Source: Morganella morganii
Lineage (GTDB): Bacteria; Pseudomonadota; Gammaproteobacteria; Enterobacterales; Enterobacteriaceae
Assembly: GCF_019242955.1 (NCBI RefSeq)
Contig: NZ_CP066129.1
Coordinates: 3,844,001-3,908,000 of the forward strand
Length of the DNA stretch: 64,000 nt
Direction: 5' to 3'
Positions 63,833 through 64,000 of this stretch are shown one piece after another. The notes under the pieces are model-generated. The model was not told the DNA's origin. It saw nothing but the letters and a program-made list of their open reading frames with translations, and made no database searches. A program made the position numbers and the translations under genes. Positions within the stretch are counted from its first letter, which is position 1, and every line of letters begins with the position of its first letter.

Positions 63833-64000
63833 ATGGATTGGATCACGCATCATCTGGCAATATTGCACAACCATCCGCTCTGGCTGCTGGCCATTCTGTT
63901 TTGTATCGCCCTGAGCAAATCCACGATTATTCTCTCATCTGTCCTGCCGCCTGCCTCCGTCATGCTGATGACCGTGGTGACTCTGGCATTTCCGGTTGTA
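63833..64000 (+). CDS. DedA-family-like membrane protein (partial, N-terminus only)
   Basis: The ATG at 63833, preceded by GGAGG, opens a frame that runs off the window after 56 codons: MDWITHHLAILHNHPLWLLA, then a hydrophobic stretch with the pattern SKSTIILSSVLPPASVMLM. The polar-then-LPP arrangement following a first membrane segment resembles the N-terminus of DedA (SNARE-associated/VTT) proteins, which act in membrane lipid carrier flipping. Only a quarter of a typical DedA protein is visible, so the assignment is tentative. Confidence 0.5.
   Translation, partial: MDWITHHLAILHNHPLWLLAILFCIALSKSTIILSSVLPPASVMLMTVVTLAFPVV

Overview
The window is a chromosomal segment of an enterobacterium, most likely a member of the Morganellaceae (Morganella- or Providencia-like). 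The protein sequences are close to their E. coli counterparts over full length, and local gene order matches three separate E. coli neighbourhoods that are joined here. The genus assignment is inference from protein similarity and gene order, not from a marker search.

Block 1 (about 1-19100) follows the E. coli nusA region: nusA (cut by the window edge), rimP, tRNA-fMet, tRNA-Leu(GAG), secG, glmM, folP, ftsH and rlmE on the minus strand; yhbY; greA; dacB; then obgE, rpmA, rplU, ispB, an Ner-like sfsB gene, mdh and argR. Two accessory insertions interrupt it. Between the convergent dacB and obgE genes lies an orphan type VI secretion module: hcp, a DUF4225-type candidate effector, and a convergent small membrane protein that may be its immunity partner. 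Between ispB and mdh, a divergent pair of phage-Mu-like regulators (MuA/repressor-like and Ner-like) flanks a long AT-rich control region.

Block 2 (about 19170-58080) corresponds to the E. coli 94-96 minute region in reverse: mpl, fbp, ppa, ytfP-tamB-tamA, msrA, paeA (ytfL), ytfK, cysQ, fklB, ytfB, the rpsF-priB-rpsR-rplI ribosomal operon, rlmB, rnr, nsrR, purA, hflC-hflK-hflX-hfq-miaA-mutL-amiB-tsaE, queG, three tRNA-Gly genes, orn, rsgA, psd and mscM. Both translocation-and-assembly-module genes, tamA and tamB, carry an apparent +1 insertion in an 8-base homopolymer. The queG/tRNA-Gly intergenic region carries DnaA boxes around an IHF consensus site and looks like the datA DnaA-regulatory locus.

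Block 3 (about 58090-64000) begins with a very AT-rich accessory patch holding a truncated nuclease-like fragment and an unknown 146-residue gene. It continues with yigL, pldB and recQ on the minus strand, then rarD and the start of a DedA-like membrane protein. Most of the window is housekeeping: translation, cell wall, membrane proteolysis, RNA decay and DNA repair. The points of real interest are the accessory insertions, the paired tam frameshifts and the datA-like locus.
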